From: Curtobacterium flaccumfaciens
Lineage (GTDB): Bacteria > Actinomycetota > Actinomycetes > Actinomycetales > Microbacteriaceae
NCBI RefSeq assembly: GCF_004361695.1
Contig: NZ_SNVW01000004.1
Coordinates: forward strand, 248,001 to 312,000
Direction of reading: 5' to 3'
DNA: 64,000 nucleotides
The translations under genes and the position numbers were made by a program. Below are positions 1-9,068 of the stretch, one piece after another. Every line of letters starts with the position of its first letter. Positions within the stretch are counted from its first letter, which is position 1. The notes beneath the pieces were generated by a model that was not told where the DNA came from, made no database searches, and worked only from the letters and a program-made list of their open reading frames with translations.

Positions 1-315
1 CTGGGCACGGAGGATCACGGTGAGGCCGCCGGGCCAGAACTCGTCGACCAGGTCGCGCACCTGCTGCGGGATGTCGCTCGCGAGCGCCTCGAGCGTGGGC
101 GGACCGGGGATGAGGACCGGCGGCGGCGACTGGCGCGTGCGGCCCTTCGCGTCGAGCAGGCGCTGGACGGCGGCCGCGCTGAAGGCGTCGGCGGCCACGC
201 CGTAGACGGTGTCGGTGGGGACGACGACGAGTTCTCCGCGCCCGAGTGCGGCACGTGCGAGCCGCATCCCGGTCAGGAGCCCGTCGGAGTCGGTGCAGTC
301 GTATCGGGATGCCAT
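1..315 (-). CDS. L-threonylcarbamoyladenylate synthase (Sua5/YrdC family), 3' part cut off
   Basis: The reading frame starts at ATG (complement 315) and stays open to the window edge, giving the first 105 residues. They match the YrdC/Sua5 fold: an N-terminal helix, then VVVPTDTVYGVAADAFS and a lysine-containing KGRTRQSPPPVLI stretch, then DEFWPGGLTVILRA, where family members bind ATP, bicarbonate and threonine. The enzyme makes threonylcarbamoyl-AMP for the t6A37 modification of ANN-decoding tRNAs. In actinobacteria it normally follows prmC directly; here a HAD gene on the other strand lies between. The C-terminus (about half the protein) is outside the window, so whether this is the short TsaC or long Sua5 form cannot be told. 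A TATCAT -10-like hexamer lies at 325-330 on this strand, 9 bases before the start. Confidence 0.93.
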   Translation of the reverse strand, partial: MASRYDCTDSDGLLTGMRLARAALGRGELVVVPTDTVYGVAADAFSAAAVQRLLDAKGRTRQSPPPVLIPGPPTLEALASDIPQQVRDLVDEFWPGGLTVILRAQ

Positions 316-340
316 GACTCGACGATGATAGTGCGACACA

Positions 341-1006
341 ATGGAGGACATCGTGAACGAGACCTCCGCGCCCCCGCTCCTGTTCCTCTTCGACATGGAC
401 GACGTCCTGGTCCGGTACGACTGGAAGGTGCGGATGGCCGCCCTCTCCGAGTTCACCGGACACGAGTTCCAGGAGCTCCGCCGACGCTGGTGGGACTGCG
501 GCAACGAGCAGCGCGCCGAGGCCGGTGGCTTCGCGGACGGCGACGAGTACCTCGCCGCGTTCGAGCGGGCGATGGGCTGCGACGTGCCCGAGGCCGAGTG
601 GGCCCGCATCCGCGGCTCCGCCATGACCGAACTGCCGGAGCGCATCGAGGCGGTCCGGATCGCGAGCGAGCACGGTCGCGTCGGCCTCCTCACGAACAAC
701 GGTCCCCTCGCCGGCCGCTGGATCCACCGCTGGGCGCCGTCGCTCCCGCCGCTCTTCGGCGAGCACCTCGACACCTCGAGCAACTTCGGCGCCCGGAAGC
801 CCGAACCCGAGGTCTTCCGCCGTGCGCTGGCACACCACGGGGTCCCCGCCGAGCGCACGTTCTTCGCCGACGACATGCCCGAGAACATCGCGGGTGCACG
901 GAGCGTCGGCATCCACGCCGTGCTCGTCGAGCACGACACCGACCTCCGTGACGAGGTGCGTGCCTTCGTCGCGGCGCAGGAACGCGCGGCGGCACCCGTC
1001 GCGTAG
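341..1006 (+). CDS. HAD-superfamily hydrolase
   Basis: A 221-residue haloacid dehalogenase-like phosphatase or dehalogenase. Motif I is LFDMDDVLV (nucleophile and acid-base Asp), motif II is LLTNNGPL, motif III the lysine in ARKPEPEVF, and motif IV FFADDMPENIAGA with the Mg-binding acidic pair. The cap domain lies between motifs I and II (about residues 25-110). The substrate cannot be predicted. Two starts compete: ATG at 341 is 8 bases after a GATAGT -10-like hexamer (327-332) and would be leaderless; GTG at 353 (four codons in) has GGAGGA just before it as a ribosome site. It faces prmC tail to tail and is divergent from the Sua5-type gene, splitting what is usually one operon. Confidence 0.9.
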   Translation: MEDIVNETSAPPLLFLFDMDDVLVRYDWKVRMAALSEFTGHEFQELRRRWWDCGNEQRAEAGGFADGDEYLAAFERAMGCDVPEAEWARIRGSAMTELPERIEAVRIASEHGRVGLLTNNGPLAGRWIHRWAPSLPPLFGEHLDTSSNFGARKPEPEVFRRALAHHGVPAERTFFADDMPENIAGARSVGIHAVLVEHDTDLRDEVRAFVAAQERAAAPVA

Positions 1007-1042
1007 ACGACCGGACGGCCGGGAGGCGCGGCTCGGATCGTC

Positions 1043-2020
1043 CTAGCGGGTCGCGGTGGTCGTGCGGTCGCGTCCGGTCAGGTCGACGTGCGTCTCCGGG
1101 GAACGGAACCCCCGGCGCGCGAGCACGTCGCGGACGCCGGCGCCCTGCTGCTCGGCGTGCTCGATGACGAGGACTCCCCCGGGCACGAGCAACCGCCACG
1201 CGGTCTCGGCCAGGGCACGGACGGCGTCGAGGCCGTCCGGTCCGCCGTAGAGCGCCATCGCCGGGTCGTGGTCGCGGACCTCGGGGTCGATCGGCACCGC
1301 GTCGTCGGGGACGTACGGCGGGTTCGAGACGACGACGGACACCGTGCCGTCGAGTTCCGGCAGCGCGTCGCCGAGGTCGCCCTCGACGAGTCGGACCGTG
1401 CCGCCGTGGGCGTCGATGTTCCGACGGGTCCACGGCAGGGCCTCGGGCGACCGCTCGACGGCGTACACGACGGCGTTCGGCACCTCGGTGTCCATGGCGA
1501 TCGCGATGGCACCGCTGCCGGACCCCAGGTCGACGGCGACCGGCTCGGGCACCGCGACCGAGCGGAGCGCGTCGATGCCGAACTGCACGACGCCCTCGGT
1601 CTCGGGCCGCGGAACGAACACCCCGGGTCCGACCGCGAGGGTCAGCATCCGGAAGTGCGCCTCGCCGGTGATGTGCTGCAGCGGCTCGCGGGTGGCGCGC
1701 CGGGCGACGGCGTGCCGGAAGCGGTCGACGTGCTCGGCGCCGATCGCACCGCCGGTCAGTGCACGCGCCTGCACGGCGCCGCGCGACGTGTCGGTCGCCC
1801 AGGCGAGCAGGAGTTCGGCGTCCACGCGCGGAGTCGGGACCCCGTGCGCGACGAGCGCAGCGGTCGCCTCGTCCAGGAGGCGATCCGCTGCGTACGTGGG
1901 CTGACTGTCGGAGGTGATCCGTGCCTCCAGGGCGGGTCTAGGCGTCCTGGTCGCCGATGGCGGCCAGGCGTGCCTCTTCGTCCGCCGAGATGGCGGACTG
2001 GATGACGGGCTCGAGCGCAC
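1043..2020 (-). CDS. prmC: Peptide chain release factor N5-glutamine methyltransferase
   Basis: PrmC methylates the glutamine of the GGQ motif in release factors using S-adenosylmethionine. The protein has the N-terminal helical domain ([20 protein letters not shown]), the SAM-binding motif [16 protein letters not shown] and the catalytic NPPY in [14 protein letters not shown]. It follows prfA, its substrate gene, on the same strand. The start is uncertain: no in-frame ATG, GTG or TTG exists between the prfA stop (1938) and the conserved N-terminus. The only standard start upstream is ATG at 2020, inside prfA (83-base overlap), giving 325 residues with about 30 odd N-terminal ones. A CTG at 1930, or an ATC at 1918 placed 5 bases after GGAGG, would give the usual length of about 290. 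Confidence 0.9.
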   Translation of the reverse strand: MRSSPSSSPPSRRTKRHAWPPSATRTPRPALEARITSDSQPTYAADRLLDEATAALVAHGVPTPRVDAELLLAWATDTSRGAVQARALTGGAIGAEHVDRFRHAVARRATREPLQHITGEAHFRMLTLAVGPGVFVPRPETEGVVQFGIDALRSVAVPEPVAVDLGSGSGAIAIAMDTEVPNAVVYAVERSPEALPWTRRNIDAHGGTVRLVEGDLGDALPELDGTVSVVVSNPPYVPDDAVPIDPEVRDHDPAMALYGGPDGLDAVRALAETAWRLLVPGGVLVIEHAEQQGAGVRDVLARRGFRSPETHVDLTGRDRTTTATR

Positions 2021-3020
2021 CGTTCATGACGCGGTCCAGGTCGTACGCCTTGTACCCGGTGCGGTGGTCCGCGATGCGGTTCTCCGGGAAGTTGTACGTG
2101 CGGATGCGCTCCGAACGGTCCATGCCGCGGATCTGCGACTTGCGCGCGTCCGAGGCGATCGCGTCGAGCTCCTCCTGCTGCTTCGCGAGGATGCGGGCGC
2201 GGAGCACGCGCATGCCCGCCTCCCTGTTCTGCAGCTGCGACTTCTCGTTCTGCATCGCGACGGTGATGCCCGTGGGCAGGTGCGTGATGCGGACCGCGGA
2301 GTCCGTCGTGTTGACCGACTGCCCGCCGGGACCGGACGATCGGTACACGTCGATCTTCAGGTCGTTCTGGTTGATCGCGACCTCTTCGGGCTCGTCGACC
2401 TCGGGGAACACCAGCACGCCGGTGGTCGAGGTGTGGATGCGCCCCTGCGACTCGGTCTGCGGCACGCGCTGGACGCGGTGCACGCCGCCCTCGTACTTGA
2501 GGTGCGCCCAGACGCCCTGCGACGGATCGGTCGTGTTCGACTTGATCGCGACCTGGACGTCCTTGTAGCCGCCGAGGTCGGACTCGGTGCGCTCGAGCAT
2601 CTCGATCTTCCAGCCCTTGGACTCGGCGTAGTGCGAGTACATGCGCAGGAGGTCGGCCGCGAACAGCGCCGACTCCTCGCCGCCCTCGCCGCCCTTGATC
2701 TCCATGATCACGTCGCGCCCGTCGTCGGGGTCGCGCGGGATGAGCAGCCGGCGGAGACGCTCCTGGCGCTCCGTCAGCTGCTCCTCGAGCGCCGGGACCT
2801 CGTCCGCGAACGCCTCGTCCTCACGCGCGAGCTCCTGGGCGGCGGCGAGGTCGTCCCCCGCCGCCTTCCAGGCCTCGTACGCGGACTTGATCTGGTTGAG
2901 CTCGGCGTACCGCCGGTTCACCTTCTTCGCCCGGGCCGCATCGGCGTGGAGCGCGGGGTCCGACAGCTGCTGCGTCAGGTCCTCGTGTTCCGCCAGCAGC
3001 CCCGCCACCGACTCGAACAC
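1938..3020 (-). CDS. prfA: Peptide chain release factor 1
   Basis: A 360-residue class I release factor. The tripeptide PQT at 187-189 fits the PxT motif of RF1, which reads UAG and UAA, and the GGQ catalytic motif at 232-234 ([17 protein letters not shown]) triggers peptidyl-tRNA hydrolysis. It starts with GTG at 3020, only three bases after the rho stop; the ribosome site GGAG lies inside the last rho codons, so the two are probably translationally coupled. Many actinobacteria carry rpmE between rho and prfA; here it is absent. prmC, which methylates the GGQ glutamine, follows. Confidence 0.98.
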   Translation of the reverse strand: MFESVAGLLAEHEDLTQQLSDPALHADAARAKKVNRRYAELNQIKSAYEAWKAAGDDLAAAQELAREDEAFADEVPALEEQLTERQERLRRLLIPRDPDDGRDVIMEIKGGEGGEESALFAADLLRMYSHYAESKGWKIEMLERTESDLGGYKDVQVAIKSNTTDPSQGVWAHLKYEGGVHRVQRVPQTESQGRIHTSTTGVLVFPEVDEPEEVAINQNDLKIDVYRSSGPGGQSVNTTDSAVRITHLPTGITVAMQNEKSQLQNREAGMRVLRARILAKQQEELDAIASDARKSQIRGMDRSERIRTYNFPENRIADHRTGYKAYDLDRVMNGALEPVIQSAISADEEARLAAIGDQDA

Positions 3021-3023
3021 GCG

Positions 3024-5345
3024 TTACTCCTGGTGGCCGTTGTGGTGGCCGCCGGTCGTCGGGACCGACTTCTGCACCTGCACCAGGAACTCGACGTTCG
3101 ACTGCGTCTCCTTGAGGTTCCGCAGGACGATCTCGAGGGCCTGCTGCGGGTCGAGCCCCGCGAGGGCACGGCGCAGACGCCAGGTGATCTTGACCTCGTC
3201 GGCGGAGAGCAGCTGCTCCTCGCGACGGGTGCCGGAGGCGTTGACGTCGACGGCCGGGAAGATCCGCTTGTCCGCCAGGTGACGGTTGAGGCGGAGCTCC
3301 ATGTTGCCGGTGCCCTTGAACTCCTCGAAGATCACCTCGTCCATCTTCGACCCGGTCTCGACGAGCGCCGTCGCGAGGATGGTCAGCGAGCCGCCGTCCT
3401 CGATGTTGCGCGCCGCGCCGAAGAAGCGCTTCGGCGGGTACAGGGCCGACGAGTCGACGCCACCGGACAGCACCCGACCGGAGGCCGGCGTCGCCAGGTT
3501 GTAGGCGCGACCCAGGCGGGTGATCGAGTCGAGGAGCAGGACCACGTCGTGGCCGAGCTCGACGAGGCGCTTCGCACGCTCGATGGCGAGCTCGGCGACC
3601 GTGGTGTGGTCCTCGGCGGGGCGGTCGAAGGTCGAGGCGATGACCTCGCCCTTCACCGTGCGCTGCATGTCGGTGACCTCTTCGGGCCGCTCGTCCACCA
3701 GGACGACCATGAGGTGCGCCTCGGGGTTGTTCTTGGCGATCGCGTTCGCGATGGCCTGCAGCACGACGGTCTTGCCGGCCTTCGGCGGGGACACGATGAG
3801 GCCGCGCTGACCCTTGCCGATCGGCGACACGAGGTCGATGATCCGGGTGCTGAGCTTGCCCGGCTCGGTCTCGAGGCGCAGACGCTCGTTCGGGTACAGC
3901 GGCGTGAGGTCCTGGAAGTCGACGCGCGCGGCGGCCTCTTCTGCGGTCTGCCCGTTCACCGAGTCGACCTTGACCAGGGCGTTGTACTTCTGGCGGCTCT
4001 GCTGCTCGTTGTCCCGCGGCTGCTTGATCGAACCGACGACGGCGTCGCCCTTGCGCAGGTGGTACTTCTTCACCTGGCCGAGCGAGACGTAGACGTCGTT
4101 CGGGCCCGGCAGGTAGCCGGTGGTGCGGACGAAGGCGTAGTTGTCGAGGACGTCGAGGATGCCCGCGATCGGGATGAGGACGTCGTCCTCGTTGATCTCC
4201 GGCTCGAACTCGTCGTTCTGGCCGCCACGGCCGCGCTTGCGGTCGCGCTGACGACGGCTGCGGCCGCTCTCGGCCTCTTCGGCAGCCTGCTGCTGCTTCT
4301 GCTGCTGGGTCTGCTTCTGCTGGCCGTTCTGCTGCTTCGGCTCGGCCTTGTCGTCCTGCTGGCCGTTCTGCTGCTGGCCCTGCTTCTGCTCGGCCTGCTG
4401 CGCCTTGCCGTTCTGCTGGCCGGCGTTCTGCTGGCCGTTCTGCTGGCCGGCGTTCTGCTGGCCGTTCTGCTGGGGGTTCTGCTGGCCGGCGTTCTGCTGA
4501 CCGTTCTGGTCGCCGCCCTGCTCGCCGTTCTCGGCGTTCTGGCCACGGCCGCGGCCACGACCACGGCTGCGACGGCCGCGACGCGAACCACCCTCGCCGT
4601 TCTGGTCGTTCTGGTCGTTCTGGTCGTTCTCGTCCGAGGCGTCGGTGGTCTGCTCGGAGGACTCGGCCTGCGCCTGCTGGGCGCCGCGGTCGCGACGGTC
4701 CCGGCGGTCCTGCTGCGGAGCGACCTGCTCCTGCTCGGGCTGCGCCTGCTGCTCGGCCTGCTGGGCGCCCTGGGCACCGCGCTGGCCACGACCGCGTCGC
4801 TGACCAGAGGTCTGGGCGGCTTCCTGCGCGTCCTTCTCGGCACGGACCTGGTCGAGGCCGGCGAGGAGGTCCTCGGTGCCGGTCTGCGCGTGGTTGGTGT
4901 GCTCGGCGGCCGAGGTCGGCGCGGCGTTCACGGTGCCGCCCGACGAGGCACGGCGGGAGCGGCGGGCACGCGAGGTGGCGGGCTGCTCCGGCTCGGCCGG
5001 GGTCTCGGTCGCGTCGGCAGCCGGTGCGGCCGGGGCCTCGGCGGGCTCGGGCAGCGTCGGCTGCTCGACGGGCGCCGAAGCGGTCGGCGCCGCAGCAGGT
5101 GCCGAAGCGGTCGGCGCCGCAGCAGGTGCCGAAGCGGTCGGGGCCGTGGTCGTCGGGGCGGCGTCGGCCGGTGCCGCGTCGTCCGTCGCCGGGCGCTTGT
5201 CCTCGATGGAGGCGATGAGGTCGCCCTTGCGGAGCTTGGAGAGCCCGGTGATGCCGAGCGAGGAGGCGATGCGCTGGAGCTCCGGGAGACGGAGGGCGCG
5301 CAGGTCGCTGGGGATCTCCACCGGAGTGGAGTCGTTGTTGGTCAA
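3024..5345 (-). CDS. rho: Transcription termination factor Rho with a long Q/N- and Arg-rich N-terminal insert
   Basis: A 773-residue RNA-dependent hexameric helicase/ATPase, far longer than E. coli Rho (419). The order is: Rho N-terminal SAP-like domain (about 1-50), an Ala/Pro/Thr tract with three ASAPAAAPT-like repeats (70-92), a mixed acidic/basic tract, an Arg/Gly patch (254-268), a Q/N-rich repeat region (about 268-353), the S1-like RNA-binding domain ([20 protein letters not shown], about 378-450) and the ATPase with Walker A SPPKAGKT (519-526) and Walker [13 protein letters not shown] (600-611). The start is TTG at 5345 with AAAGGAAA about 10 bases upstream. The catalytic core is complete, so the gene should be functional. 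A 179-base leader with two hairpins precedes it. Confidence 0.98.
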   Translation of the reverse strand: MTNNDSTPVEIPSDLRALRLPELQRIASSLGITGLSKLRKGDLIASIEDKRPATDDAAPADAAPTTTAPTASAPAAAPTASAPAAAPTASAPVEQPTLPEPAEAPAAPAADATETPAEPEQPATSRARRSRRASSGGTVNAAPTSAAEHTNHAQTGTEDLLAGLDQVRAEKDAQEAAQTSGQRRGRGQRGAQGAQQAEQQAQPEQEQVAPQQDRRDRRDRGAQQAQAESSEQTTDASDENDQNDQNDQNGEGGSRRGRRSRGRGRGRGQNAENGEQGGDQNGQQNAGQQNPQQNGQQNAGQQNGQQNAGQQNGKAQQAEQKQGQQQNGQQDDKAEPKQQNGQQKQTQQQKQQQAAEEAESGRSRRQRDRKRGRGGQNDEFEPEINEDDVLIPIAGILDVLDNYAFVRTTGYLPGPNDVYVSLGQVKKYHLRKGDAVVGSIKQPRDNEQQSRQKYNALVKVDSVNGQTAEEAAARVDFQDLTPLYPNERLRLETEPGKLSTRIIDLVSPIGKGQRGLIVSPPKAGKTVVLQAIANAIAKNNPEAHLMVVLVDERPEEVTDMQRTVKGEVIASTFDRPAEDHTTVAELAIERAKRLVELGHDVVLLLDSITRLGRAYNLATPASGRVLSGGVDSSALYPPKRFFGAARNIEDGGSLTILATALVETGSKMDEVIFEEFKGTGNMELRLNRHLADKRIFPAVDVNASGTRREEQLLSADEVKITWRLRRALAGLDPQQALEIVLRNLKETQSNVEFLVQVQKSVPTTGGHHNGHQE
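4287..4544 (-). repeat. In-frame repeats coding the Q/N-rich tract of Rho
   Basis: Tandem copies built from 12- and 15-base units (core TTCTGCTGGCC on the + strand) encode [10 protein letters not shown]-type decapeptides at about residues 281-313, inside a tract (268-353) that is mostly Gln and Asn. All units are multiples of three, so copy-number change would keep the frame. Confidence 0.85.
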
Positions 5346-5524
5346 GATCGGTGTTTCCTTTCGAACCGCAGAACGCGGAGAGTTTCCACCGTCCCGGATG
5401 CACGGGTATGCATCGACCGTCGTTCAGACGACGGACCGGGATTCGGTGATCAGAAAGAGATGTGCCCCCGCGCACCGGACCCGACGCGGCGAGAACTGGT
5501 CGTGGCGAGGAGGGATCCTGTTGC
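5346..5524 (-). promoter_or_regulatory. rho leader/promoter region with two hairpins
   Basis: The 179 bases between thrB and rho hold two adjacent perfect hairpins: GATGCA/TGCATC with a 6-base loop (5397-5414), and CCGTCGT/ACGACGG with loop TCAG (5417-5434). Either could terminate thrB transcripts, or they could act in the rho leader; rho mRNA leaders are attenuated in several bacteria. No -10 element is assigned with confidence. Confidence 0.45.
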
Positions 5525-6586
5525 CTACGTGGGTTCTGCCGACGCGAGTTCGGCTTCGAGCGCCGAGTGCGGCACCACTGTAGCACCACCCAGATCGACG
5601 GCCAGCATGAGCGCCCGCCAGTCGGACACCCCGTGCCGCGTCACGAGTTCCGCGGCGGTGAGGCGCTGGGCCGGGTCGCTGCCGAGGACGAGCAGGCTCG
5701 GTCCGGCGCCCGAGACCACGGCGGCGAGCCCCTCCTGCCGCAGCAGCCCGATGAGCACGTCCGTCTCCGGCATCGCGCTCGCCCGGTACGCCTGGTGCAG
5801 CCGGTCCTCGGTCGCGGCGAGCAGGAGCTCCGGGCTCTGGATGAGCGCCGCGACGAGCAGGGCCGAGCGCGAGACGTTGAACGCGGCGTCGGCGTGCGGG
5901 ACGCTCGCCGGCTGCAGTGACCGCGCGAGCTTCGTGGACAGCGTCGAGGTCGGCACGAACACGACCGGCGAGACACCGCGGTGCACCAGGAGCCGCTTGT
6001 ACGCGGGCCCCTCGGCCGTCATCCACGCGATGGTGAGTCCACCGAACAGGGCGGGTGCCACGTTGTCGGGGTGCCCCTCCATCTCGGTCGCGAGGGTCAG
6101 GAGCGTCGAGGCGTCGAGGTCGACGATGCCCTCGAGCAGTCCTCGGGCAGCCATCAGGCCCGCGACGATCGCCGCGGCGGACGACCCCATCCCGCGGCCG
6201 TGCGGGATGGCGTTCACGGCGTGCAGCTCGAGTCCGGGCTGCGCCACACCGGCGTGCTGGAGCCCCCGACGGACCGCGCGGACGACCAGGTTCGTGTCGT
6301 CGGTCGCGACCTCACCCGCGCCGACGCCGTCGACCGTGACGGTCGCGCCGGGCTCCGGGCGGACGCGGACGACGACCTCGTCGTACAGCGAGAGGGCGAG
6401 GCCGAGCGAGTCGAAGCCCGGCCCGAGGTTCGCGGAGGTGGCCGGTACGCGCACCCGCACCGCGCGCCCGGCCGGCAGCACGCGCACCGCGTGCCCGGCC
6501 GGCACCGCGCGGACCGCCCGTCCGGCCGGTACAGCGTCGTGGGCGGTCAGGCCCTCCCCCGGTCCGGACGAGCGGTCGTGGCTCAC
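5525..6586 (-). CDS. thrB: Homoserine kinase
   Basis: A GHMP-family kinase (353 residues) that phosphorylates homoserine for threonine synthesis. It shows [20 protein letters not shown] (family N-terminal motif), the ATP-binding loop [17 protein letters not shown] and the C-terminal [12 protein letters not shown] motif. The start is GTG at 6586, whose GTGA overlaps the thrC stop; an in-frame frame upstream (to 6685) is within thrC and unlikely. From this start the conserved core begins only at about residue 43. The extra N-terminus carries three PAG(R/H)AVR(V/A) repeats. An internal GTG just before the core could be used instead. Confidence 0.96.
   Translation of the reverse strand: MSHDRSSGPGEGLTAHDAVPAGRAVRAVPAGHAVRVLPAGRAVRVRVPATSANLGPGFDSLGLALSLYDEVVVRVRPEPGATVTVDGVGAGEVATDDTNLVVRAVRRGLQHAGVAQPGLELHAVNAIPHGRGMGSSAAAIVAGLMAARGLLEGIVDLDASTLLTLATEMEGHPDNVAPALFGGLTIAWMTAEGPAYKRLLVHRGVSPVVFVPTSTLSTKLARSLQPASVPHADAAFNVSRSALLVAALIQSPELLLAATEDRLHQAYRASAMPETDVLIGLLRQEGLAAVVSGAGPSLLVLGSDPAQRLTAAELVTRHGVSDWRALMLAVDLGGATVVPHSALEAELASAEPT
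6452..6532 (-). repeat. Three 27-bp in-frame repeats at the thrB 5' end
   Basis: Residues 19-45 of the predicted homoserine kinase read as three units, [10 protein letters not shown]-like, VPAGHAVRV and LPAGRAVRV, encoded by three 27-bp near-copies. They precede the conserved kinase core and look like an expanded copy of the first core strand (VRVRVPATS). Confidence 0.75.
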
Positions 6587-7662
6587 CGGGCTGCGACCAG
6601 TCCGAGCACGTCCGCGATCGACGCCGTGTCGACGGGCACGCTCGTCGGGGTGACCTCGCCGCCGTCCTGCGTGCGGAGCGCCCACTGCGGGTCCTTGAGG
6701 CCGTGGCCCGTCACCGTGATGACGACCTTCGCGCCCTTCGGCACGACGCCGGCGTCGGCACGCTCGAGGAGTCCGGCGACACCGATGGCGGAGGCGGGCT
6801 CGACGAACACGCCGACCTCGGCGGAGAGGATGTGGTGCGCGGCGAGGATCGCCTCGTCGGAGATCGCGCCGAAGTAGCCGTCGGTCTCGTCACGGGCCTC
6901 GAGCGCGAACTGCCACGACGCCGGGTTGCCGATGCGGATCGCCGAGGCGATGGTGTCCGGGTGCTTCACGACCTCGCCGCGGACGATCGGGGCGGAGCCG
7001 GCGGCCTGGAAGCCGAACATGCGCGGCAGCTTCGTGGTGCGGCCGGCGGCGACGTCCTCGCGGTACCCGCGGGAGTACGCCGTGTAGTTGCCGGCGTTGC
7101 CGACCGGCAGGAAGTGGAAGTCCGGCGCGTCACCGAGCACGTCGACGACCTCGAACGCGGCGGTCTTCTGCCCTTCGATGCGGTCGTTGTTCACGGAGTT
7201 GACCAGGTGCACCGGGTAGTTCGCGGCGAGGTCGCGCGCGATGTCGAGGCAGTCGTCGAAGTTGCCCTGCACCTGCAGCAGCTGGGCGTCGTGGGCGACG
7301 GCCTGGCTGAGCTTGCCCATCGCGATCTTGCCCTCGGGCACGAGCACCGCGGCGGTGATGCCGGCGTGGGTGGCGTAGGCGGCGGCCGACGCGCTGGTGT
7401 TGCCGGTCGAGGCGCAGATGACGGCCTTCGCGCCGTGCTCGACGGCCTTCGAGATCGCCATCGTCATGCCGCGGTCCTTGAAGGAACCGGTCGGGTTCAT
7501 CCCCTCGAACTTGACGTAGACCTCGGCGCCGGTGCGCTCGGACAGCCGGCGCGCGGGGATGAGCGGGGTCCCGCCCTCACCGAGCGTGACGACGGGCGTC
7601 GCCTCGGTCACGTCGAGTCGGTCGGCGTACTCGCGCAGGACTCCCTGCCACTGGTGGGCCAT
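6583..7662 (-). CDS. thrC: Threonine synthase
   Basis: A PLP enzyme (359 residues) that converts O-phosphohomoserine to threonine. The PLP lysine is K62 in [14 protein letters not shown]; the phosphate-binding loop [12 protein letters not shown] is present. The length fits the short class of threonine synthase found in actinobacteria. ATG at 7662 is preceded by AAGGAGA at a spacing of 6. It lies between hom and thrB, and thrB starts within its stop codon (GTGA), giving a tightly coupled threonine operon. Confidence 0.98.
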   Translation of the reverse strand: MAHQWQGVLREYADRLDVTEATPVVTLGEGGTPLIPARRLSERTGAEVYVKFEGMNPTGSFKDRGMTMAISKAVEHGAKAVICASTGNTSASAAAYATHAGITAAVLVPEGKIAMGKLSQAVAHDAQLLQVQGNFDDCLDIARDLAANYPVHLVNSVNNDRIEGQKTAAFEVVDVLGDAPDFHFLPVGNAGNYTAYSRGYREDVAAGRTTKLPRMFGFQAAGSAPIVRGEVVKHPDTIASAIRIGNPASWQFALEARDETDGYFGAISDEAILAAHHILSAEVGVFVEPASAIGVAGLLERADAGVVPKGAKVVITVTGHGLKDPQWALRTQDGGEVTPTSVPVDTASIADVLGLVAAR

Positions 7663-7715
7663 GAGGCTCTCCTTGTTCGGTGTTGCAGTCGGGGGTGGGT
7701 CGGGGACCGGGACGG

Positions 7716-9023
7716 TCAGGCGCCGACGACGCGGAGCACGCTGGTGATCTCGACGACGACGTCCTCGTTGCGGAGCGCCACCACGGTGTTCGCCAGGTCG
7801 GACTCGCGCGCCAGGTGCGTGCCGATCACGAGCGTCGCCGTGGCGTCCGCTCCGGAGGCGACGGTCTGCTCGACGGTCTCGACGCTGACACCGTGCTTGG
7901 CCAGCACGCCGGCGACGGTCGAGAGCACCCCGGGGGCGTCCGCGACGTGCAGCGTGATCTGGTACCGGGTCCGGACGGTGCCGATCGGGAACACGGGCAG
8001 CGCGCCCTGCGTCGACTCGGCGACACCGGGGCCGCCGATGACGTGGCGGCGCGCGGCGGACACCAGGTCGCCGAGGACGGCCGAGGCGGTCTCGACGCCG
8101 CCGGCGCCGGCGCCGTAGAACATGAGGTCGCCCGCGGCCTCGGCCTCGACGAACACGGCGTTCTTCGCGCCGTGGACACTGGCGAGCGGGTGCGACTCGG
8201 GCACGAGGGCCGGGTACACGCGGGCGCTGACGCCCTCGGTGCCGTCCTCGTCGGTCAGGCGCTCGGCGGTCGCGAGGATCTTCACGACGTACCCGGCCTT
8301 CCGTGCGGCCCGGACCTGCTCGATCGTCACCGAGGTGATGCCCTCGCGGTGGACGGCAGCGAGCGGGACCGAGGTGTGGAACGCGAGCGAGGCCAGGATC
8401 GCGGCCTTCTGCGCGGCGTCGTAGCCCTCGACGTCGGCGGTGGGGTCGGCCTCGGCGTACCCGAGCTCGGTCGCGGTCGCGAGGGCGTCCTCGAAGGTCG
8501 CGCCCTCCCTGTCCATCAGGTCGAGGATGAAGTTCGTGGTGCCGTTGACGATGCCCATGATGCGCACGATGCGGTCCCCGGCGAGCGAGTCGTGCAGCGG
8601 TCGGATGATCGGGATCGCGCCGGCGACGGCGGCCTCGTAGTAGAGCTGCGCGCCCACTTGCTCCGCCGCGGCGAAGAGCTCCGGGCCGTGCGTCGCGAGG
8701 AGCGCCTTGTTGCCGGTCACGACGTCCGCGCCGGACTGCAGCGCCTGCAGCACGAGCGTGCGCGCGGGCTCGATGCCGCCGATCAGCTCGACGACGATGT
8801 CCGCGCCGAGGATCAGCGATTCCGCGTCCGTCGTGAAGAGCTCCGCCGGCAGGTCGACGTCCCGCTGGGCATCGACGTCGCGGACGGCGATCCCGACGAG
8901 CTCGAGGCCGGCTCCGGCACGCGAGGCCAGTTCGTCACCGTGCTCGAGGAGCAGCCGCGCGACCTGGGAACCGACCGAGCCGGCTCCGAGCAGCGCGACG
9001 CGGACGTTGCGGTATTCGATCAT
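7716..9023 (-). CDS. hom: Homoserine dehydrogenase with C-terminal ACT domain
   Basis: 435 residues. It reduces aspartate semialdehyde to homoserine, the branch point to threonine and methionine. The NAD(P)-binding motif is [20 protein letters not shown] (residues 10-29); the catalytic domain has [16 protein letters not shown] and [19 protein letters not shown]. The last 80 or so residues ([20 protein letters not shown] onward) form an ACT domain, which in relatives such as Corynebacterium mediates threonine feedback inhibition. Start ATG at 9023, 45 bases after lysA. Confidence 0.98.
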   Translation of the reverse strand: MIEYRNVRVALLGAGSVGSQVARLLLEHGDELASRAGAGLELVGIAVRDVDAQRDVDLPAELFTTDAESLILGADIVVELIGGIEPARTLVLQALQSGADVVTGNKALLATHGPELFAAAEQVGAQLYYEAAVAGAIPIIRPLHDSLAGDRIVRIMGIVNGTTNFILDLMDREGATFEDALATATELGYAEADPTADVEGYDAAQKAAILASLAFHTSVPLAAVHREGITSVTIEQVRAARKAGYVVKILATAERLTDEDGTEGVSARVYPALVPESHPLASVHGAKNAVFVEAEAAGDLMFYGAGAGGVETASAVLGDLVSAARRHVIGGPGVAESTQGALPVFPIGTVRTRYQITLHVADAPGVLSTVAGVLAKHGVSVETVEQTVASGADATATLVIGTHLARESDLANTVVALRNEDVVVEITSVLRVVGA

Positions 9024-9068
9024 CTGGTGCGGGTCCTGTTCGTGGGGAGTCGGGTCGTTGCCGCGGGG

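Noticed and set aside
4400-4520. A frameshift or pseudogene in rho because of its unusual middle part
   Set aside because: The frame is continuous, all repeats are multiples of three and every catalytic motif is intact downstream.
1914-6653. A 1,579-codon open frame on the plus strand across prfA, rho and thrB
   Set aside because: Its translation is Arg/Leu/Val-rich low complexity and it lies antisense to three genes with clear motifs. Long antisense frames are usual in DNA of this GC content.
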